Notes under the pieces: model-generated
Seen by the model: only the letters and a program-made list of their open reading frames with translations
What the model was told of the DNA's origin: nothing
Database searches by the model: none
Assembly (NCBI GenBank): GCA_022393335.1
Contig: JAJEKB010000591.1
Coordinates: 411,082-475,081 of the forward strand
Direction: 5' to 3'
Length of the DNA: 64,000 nucleotides
Source of the DNA: Macrotrachela quadricornifera
Taxonomy: Eukaryota > Rotifera > Eurotatoria > Philodinida > Philodinidae
Program-made: the position numbers and the translations under genes
Part shown: positions 58,299 to 64,000 of the stretch, piece after piece
Layout of the letters: each line of letters begins with the position of its first letter
Position numbering within the stretch: position 1 is the first letter of the stretch

Positions 58299-58959
58299 AT
58301 GGGACCAAAAACCGAATCAAAGGAGGCCTCGGCTTCAGCAAAAAAGAAAACTACTCCAGCTGCTGCTACTACAACAGCAGCAACAGCTAGTGCTAAAAAA
58401 CCTACAAAAACAGCAAGTAGTACAACAACTACGACTAAAGTAGTTACTAAAGAACGTAAAGAAAAGGTTAAATCAACGGCACTTAAAGCTAAACAACGAG
58501 TTGCTCGGTAAATATAAAATAAATCTTTTTTTTTAATATTTTGTAAAACATAAAATAAAATTTTAATAAATTTTTAGTGGTAATCAATTAACACGAAAAC
58601 GTAAAATAATTACAAAACCAACATTTCGTCGTCCATTTACACTTCGTTTACAACGTCATCCAAAATATCCACGACGATCAGTACCAAAACGAAATCGTCT
58701 TGATCATTTTGCCATTATTAAACATCCATTAACAACTGAATCGGCAATGAAAAAGATTGAAGATAATAATACATTAGTATTTATTGTCAATATTCGTGCA
58801 AATAAACATTTAATTAAACAAGCGGTCAAAAAAATGTACGATGTTGATGCTGAAAAAGTCAATACATTAATTCGACCTGATGGTGAAAAGAAAGCTTATG
58901 TTAGACTCAAGGCTGATCATGATGCACTTGATGTTGCTAATCGAATTGGTATTATATAA
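58299..58959 (+). CDS. RPL23A: 60S ribosomal protein L23a (uL23)
   Basis: Exons 58299-58507 and 58578-58959 give 196 residues. Residues 1-65 are an Ala/Thr/Lys-rich extension ([19 protein letters not shown]), longer than in vertebrates (156 residues in total). The rest is highly conserved: [76 protein letters not shown], ending [12 protein letters not shown]. It binds 25S/28S rRNA near the polypeptide exit tunnel and is a docking site for SRP. Codons end in G/C more often than in neighbours (AAG, GTC, CTC), as expected for a highly expressed gene. Confidence 0.97.
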
Positions 58960-60083
58960 ATAATCTATACAATTACTAAATCGATACAAGAAAAACAAAA
59001 GAAGAATTTTATCGTTTTTTTTTTCTTCTTGTTTTGTTTATGCTCAATTTTAGAAAAACAACAAATAAAAACAAACATTATTGAGCATTGAAATTTTTTT
59101 CAATTGTAATCCTATATAACACGTAATGTCTTGATAAAAGATAAAAAACTATTACTTATATATATTACAATGGAAGCTTGTGTTTAGATGAAAAAAGAAT
59201 TGGACAACATCAAACATTTTCTTTTAAAAAATTTCTTGAATTGTTGATATAAAATCATATATTATTACTCTTATAGAATATTCTTTGTAATGTCATCTCT
59301 TGTCTCATAATTATCAGAAGTAGATGAATAGATCAATTCCATCATTTTCTTTTCTAAAATAGTCACTTTCTTTTCAGAAATCATGTTTTTTCGAAGAAAT
59401 AGAAATCTTTTTCTAAACAACTAAGAGCATTACTAAAAAATCAATAATTATTAATAAAGTTCTATTTTTTCCATTTTTAAATTTCAACAAAATATCAGCT
59501 AATTATGATTCGAAATAGGAGATGTAAGTATATAAAATTGAAGCAATTAAAAGGTCATAAGAAGATGAAACTTCTTCATTATTTTTAATATTTCAAATCA
59601 CAAATTCGATAACCGGTATTTACAACGCAACAATTCGTATTACTCTCTTCGAACTGTACAGATCACTGTCCACAATACAGAGATTTAATAAATCAATACT
59701 AATTTTACTTTTTATTAAAAATGATCATGAGCAATGCTTAAGTAAATTGTTAAACGTAATTCTAAATATCATCAATTTCATATTAACTAATTTATAATCA
59801 TTTCTGTACTTTATTCTTCATATTCATTATAAATTTCAATATATTATTTTCTGATGTTTCATAAATTCGTACTATTTTATAGTACATATGAATATTAACC
59901 ACGTTTCATTTCTTAATGTAATCATATGTCGAACTTTCTTTTATATTAAAAAATCAATAAATGACTTTGTATGCAAAACAATAACAATGAATAGAAAAAA
60001 GAATAGCTGAAAACAAAGCTAAGGATAAATAAAAACAGATAGACAACCAATGATAATAATGATCAATCGCTGAATTTGTGAGT
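58960..60083. other. Convergent intergenic region between RPL23A and OSTC
   Basis: 1.1 kb AT-rich, no exon recognised. T-rich tracts follow the RPL23A stop. Confidence 0.5.
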
Positions 60084-60695
60084 CTAACTCAAATAACTTG
60101 GCATTTTGATACTAAAATAAACATGTATATATACATTTTTCTTTGCTATTTAATTAATGAAAATATCTTACCGAATAAAAATTTTAGTCGTACAATATGC
60201 AACAAGAATACAGATTATTGAGCAAAGGATCATTACAATACGATTAAGACGTGGCATATTAACTTTATTTGTTTGATCAAGTAAAATAAATCCAAGACCA
60301 CCTAATGTAAACATAAACGCAGCAGCAAGACCTTCCATTATATATTGACCATTGATACGCCATGCCATAAAAGCAACTGGTTTATGATGACCATATTCAT
60401 CAGTTGTACTACCTGAAAAATAAATCAAATTAAGATTATGTTTACCCTTTATTTTTTTTTTGACTAACCAACACTTGGTGGTTCTACAATAATATCATAA
60501 ATAACACCAGCAGTAACGAGAAAATAAGACACAAGTAAAAAAAATAAAACTCTAATAATTATAATGAAAATTTAGATAAATATTAGAAGATCAATCTTAC
60601 GTAGTATTTGATGGTTTTCGAATCCATGATGGCTTCTTTAGTTTTAAATTTGGGCATTGAACGAAATTGAAAGGAATTTGATAGATACTTTCCAT
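60084..60695 (-). CDS. OSTC: Oligosaccharyltransferase complex subunit OSTC (DC2)
   Basis: Exons 60601-60695, 60469-60551, 60172-60412 and 60084-60111 sum to 148 residues (human 149). OSTC belongs to the OST3/OST6 family and fits the STT3A oligosaccharyltransferase to the Sec61 channel for co-translational N-glycosylation. Features in order: MESIYQIPFNFVQCPNLKLK; TM1 (VLFFLLVSYFLVTAGVIYD); IVEPPSVGSTTDEYGHHKP; AWRINGQYIMEGLAAAF; TM2 with FTLGGLGFILLD; LNRIVMI; TM3; and IFIRIKMPSYLS. All three membrane segments and the Pro-Pro-Ser-Val-Gly luminal loop are conserved. The last exon is only 28 bp, yet it completes the family C-terminus exactly. Confidence 0.95.
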
Positions 60696-63590
60696 TATTT
60701 ATGCTTGTTTATTGACCGAAGGAGATCTGAAAAGAAAAGGAAAATTTTCTTCAATAAATTTTTTTTTCTAAATTCAAAATGAATCTCTTCCTATGTTTAC
60801 TAGTTTTCATCTTCAAATCATTCAATATTGATGACTTGGCATCTCAATAAACTCTCAATTATCTTTAGTTGATTCGTAAACCAATAATAGAATAGAAAGA
60901 GCCACAAGTATATCGTACAACGACAACTATTGACATCTTTTATTATAACAAAATTTTATACAAGAAAGAAATAGAAGACATACCATTTGTTTCGATTATT
61001 CAAATTCAAATGACCGATATCAATAATTCATCGTTCAAAGAATCATTTTATGAAAACTTTTGTATTGTTCTAATTGCTTGATCGAAAATTTTTGGACAGA
61101 TTCTGTATAAAAATGGTTTCAGTACTGTTTCTATCATTGTTATTCTGTATCAAAGATAACATCTACTTTTGTTTTGCATTATTGCAACAGATCAATTATT
61201 TTTCTTTATAATTCTTTTCTATTGTATATCTTCTTTTTCATATATATCATTAATTCAAATAATATAAACATATATTTCCTCTAATACATTTTACATGTAC
61301 GTGAAATAATAATGGCTTATGCATTTTAATGATAATTTCTAATAAATAAATTTCTTTGGAATCATCCGTTTTGTTTTCTTGCATTTTCAAATTTTGACGA
61401 TACATGTATTTTTATAAGATTATCAACGAGAAGAATTTTTCTATTCTATACATTTATTTTATTAGAGAATAAATGAAGAACATTAAAAAAAATGATACTT
61501 TGAAGTTGGATATTGAACTCGAGTTTGAGTGGCGAAAACGTTCAATCTTCACCTCTAGACTACTTTAGATAATTCATGTTGCTTATTTTTAATGTCGTTA
61601 TGATCCGTCATCTTCATTTTGAATCTCGATATATTTTTTCGTGAACTATGAGATTGATCTAATGCTGTACGTATCTTCTGCATTCATTATTCCTATAAGA
61701 AAGTTTTATCTGAATAAGCAATTATAGACTCTAAAGAAAGCTTGAAATTTTCTTTCATCTTCTTTATTTGTTAACCATCTTGCATCTACACGTTGCAGTA
61801 TATAAATGCAAGACAAGACAAAAATATATGGGTTGATAGAGAATTTCACGCACTATCAGGATATATAATTTTCTTTTCTAAAAAGGTAACTTTATAGTGA
61901 TGAAAAATTCCAAGAACAAATTTTGATGATAGTGAAAAAGTCATGTCTCTGGGAATTTGGACAGAAGAGTGCCTTCGTTGTATTCAAATTTTCTTCTCAA
62001 TAAATGAATGCAAGAAAATATACAAGGTGATGGAAAACTCTATGGGCTTTCCGAATATGTAATTACTTTTATAACAGAATGCACCTTTAAAGTGAACATA
62101 TATTCAAAATACAGTCCAACTATTTTTTTCGGGAGTATGTCCTATTCGCATTGCTTTATACTGTGATTGATAGACCATGAAGAGTATTACAAAACAGCAT
62201 AATTTCACATTCCATTTATTCATTTTTAGAAGAAATAGAAAACAGTATTTTTTTCCCTTGGACATAATAAAATTATTTACAATACAAATTTAAACATTTT
62301 TTTAACTTCTTTACTTGAGAATTGATGAAGTTTATCAATTTGTTTTGAATTCTTTTTCTCAACGTTATATTTTATGGCTGGTCAAAGATTCTTATGAAGT
62401 TCACATCCAAGATATGATAGTCCTTTAGTCACAAATCTAGATTTAGGAAGGGTTTTTATAAATATCTTTTATTGTATACGAAGAATAGAAAAACTCAAAA
62501 TTTCGATCTATATTTGAAGCCAAAAGACTACAGTTAAAGTACAATATATTTGACTCACAGGTATCATCAATAATTTGAAATATTATGAAGATGCTTTGTG
62601 AATATCTTTATCGTGTATTTACAAAATCGAGATGTTTCGACAGTATGATAGATTTACTAATGTTTGGCATGATTTTGAATGATACAAATTATGCAAAACG
62701 TATCTATGAATGCATGGTTTGGAATATGAATATTGTGAAAAATGCTATTACGAAAAAGACTCAAAATAACGTTTAAGAGTATAATTGAGATATGTCAAAA
62801 ATAGCATCAAAATATTCGTGGTGTTGAAGTGTATCGATCTATACCGTGTCAACCAAAATGATGGCAACATGGATTATTTTACAAATATCTTAAAATAAAT
62901 AAATTCTATAACGTTGGATTTTTTTAAAAGTTGTGCTACGAAAAGCTCTACAAAAGATTTAAGAAGAAATCTCTGTTGACTTCCTCGGGCAGTATCTCCA
63001 ATATTTGAGAGGCATAAGTCACATGACAGTGCTATATCCAGCGATATTTAGTATAAAAAATATTTGGAAGACTTAGCTTTGATTGCGTGAATATTTCAAC
63101 TTGAAGAAATGATATCGTCTTGGTTTTTTTTTATCAAAGGATATACTGTTCAAAGCTCTACAAAAGCTATATGAATAACTTTCTAAATCAAAACAAAAAT
63201 GTCTTCAAAATATTTCTATTATATTAAATACAGTGGGACATTTCATAATGCTTCAGTTTTAGCTTTATAATAAAGTTATTATAGAAACTCAATAGGAGTT
63301 TCTATTGCCATTCTAGTAGACAATTTTATAGCCCAACTTTTAAAAAATATTTTACGTTACAGAGTTTATTTAAGCTAATATACTTGTAAAATACGTCACA
63401 TCGCTATCGTTTTGGTTCAGTCAGTATTAAAAATCTCTTGTAAATAACAGTTTTTATTTCATTCAATCTCACGCAATAAAAAAAACTTATAAAACAATAA
63501 TTTTAGTTATTGTTTTTTCGTAAACTTCTTGGAGAAATGACAGGCAAAGAAGAATCAATACAAATGATTCTACTCGCTTATTTAGTTAAA
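60696..63590. other. Gene-free region with diverged direct repeats
   Basis: 2.9 kb without a supported exon. Two stretches, about 61807-61905 and 62005-62100, look like diverged direct copies (both start near TGCAAGA, then TATGG, then ATATAATT/ATGTAATT, then TTTA.AGTGA). The word AGCTCTACAAAAG occurs at about 62944 and 63156. This is probably decayed repeat DNA. An open frame at 62585-62776 has no family features. Confidence 0.4.
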
Positions 63591-64000
63591 TTACGATAAA
63601 GTAACCAACGCAGATATACCAGAACCTGTTGAACCCGATTTTAGCCAAAAACTGACAATATAGCTTTGCCCAGCTGTAGCCATAAATTGTTGACTAATTT
63701 GATCCGCACAAGAACTACTTCCATCACGCAAACTGTAAGTTCCATTGTAAGGTGATGAATTAATTACTTGGCCGGGTGATCCTCCACAATTTCCATTTGG
63801 TGTTGTTCTTATCCAAGGAGAAAGGGAACCTGTTTCAAAGTCTCCATTACTTAACATTTGAACAGTCCCAGCGTATACTGACACATTATCAAGATACCAG
63901 TAGCTCGCAGCATGACGAAGCTGAAAAGCAAGCGTCACAAGACCTGAAGTAATTGGTGTCCATTCATATGCGAAACATTTGTATGTAGTTAGTCCAGTAC
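63591..64000 (-). CDS. Secreted carbohydrate-binding-like module protein (C-terminal end)
   Basis: Runs off the window edge; 136 residues are visible, ending at a TAA (63591-63593). The visible part starts inside one module (YKCFAYEWTPITSGLVTLAF...HAASYWYLDNVSVY) and contains a second (MLSNGDFETGSLSPW...GTYSLRDGSSSCADQISQ, ending TGSGISALVTLS). NGDFETGSLSPW and YWYLDNVSV are hallmarks of jelly-roll carbohydrate-binding-like modules of secreted proteins. Codons are much less A/T-biased than in neighbouring genes (GTG, ACG, CAG, GCG, AGC, TAC and GGG all occur close together). That may mean a recent arrival or strong expression. No intron within the visible 410 bp. Function unknown; glycan binding is inferred. 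Confidence 0.7.
   Translation of the reverse strand, partial: TGLTTYKCFAYEWTPITSGLVTLAFQLRHAASYWYLDNVSVYAGTVQMLSNGDFETGSLSPWIRTTPNGNCGGSPGQVINSSPYNGTYSLRDGSSSCADQISQQFMATAGQSYIVSFWLKSGSTGSGISALVTLS

Noticed and set aside
62585..62776. 63-codon open frame in the gene-free region
   Set aside because: Short, no homology recognised, surrounded by decayed repeats.
1..64000. CRISPR arrays, tRNA or rRNA genes, integrons
   Set aside because: No regularly spaced identical repeats, no cloverleaf with GTTCRA box, and no rRNA-like sequence were noticed on either strand.
1..64000. AT-rich protist (for example Dictyostelium) as the source
   Set aside because: Neurensin, OSTC, an ERK with TEY, FKBP15 and SNAP-25-like genes together with intron density point to an animal.

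Overview
The window looks like nuclear DNA of a small AT-rich animal, most likely a bdelloid rotifer (Rotaria/Adineta type). The evidence is the many short AT-rich GT-AG introns (mostly about 45-80 bp), a clearly metazoan gene set (neurensin, COP1, FKBP15, ERK-type MAPK, DRC2, OSTC, RPL23A, a rhodopsin-like receptor), a three-part ADP-ribosyltransferase/TPR protein of a kind common in bdelloids, and two bacterial-type metabolic genes that carry introns. Genus is inference. Most genes span several exons. Exon limits were joined by eye from GT/AG sites, reading phase and protein similarity; in every gene listed with exons the lengths sum to an intact frame.

Layout: 1-2190 3' end of an ABCA transporter (+); 3287-4203 bacterial-type NAD synthase (+); 4204-10749 mostly non-coding, with a palindromic element (about 4509-5433), a five-exon four-helix membrane protein (7871-8708, -) and a decayed Cys-rich gene (about 9360-10420, -); 10750-12812 first half of an ABCC transporter cut by a 10-N gap, then a 47-residue tail of another protein; 14445-15128 neurensin (+); 15662-22104 two tandem type-I DnaJ genes (+); 22461-27824 FKBP15 (+); 28406-31223 SNAP-25-like SNARE and a class A GPCR, both (-) and 46 bp apart; 33176-34060 LigB/DODA-type dioxygenase (+); 36179-38772 SH3 protein (+); 40117-45491 COP1 (-); 46197-48584 ERK-type MAPK (+) followed at 140 bp by DPH4/DNAJC24; 50671-53141 ART-TPR protein (+); 53988-56398 DRC2/CCDC65 (+), overlapping tail-to-tail a membrane-anchored methyltransferase-like gene (-); 57462-57879 a small secreted peptide; 58299-58959 RPL23A; 60084-60695 OSTC (-); 63591-64000 the end of a secreted carbohydrate-binding-like protein (-).

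The genes do not form one pathway. Loose themes are chaperones (two DNAJA, DNAJC24), secretory-pathway proteins (OSTC, SNARE, neurensin, FKBP15), transporters, and NAD+ (a synthase and a consumer). Several start codons lie 6-46 bp after a pyrimidine-AG acceptor, and some same-strand genes lie 46-356 bp apart; this fits spliced-leader trans-splicing, which is known in bdelloids. Long introns and intergenic stretches repeatedly contain diverged inverted-repeat elements. I found no CRISPR array, no rRNA or tRNA gene, and no convincing autonomous transposon. I see no clear multi-gene undescribed system; the best leads are the ART-TPR protein with its unassigned N-terminal domain, the acquired NAD synthase, and the inverted-repeat element family.
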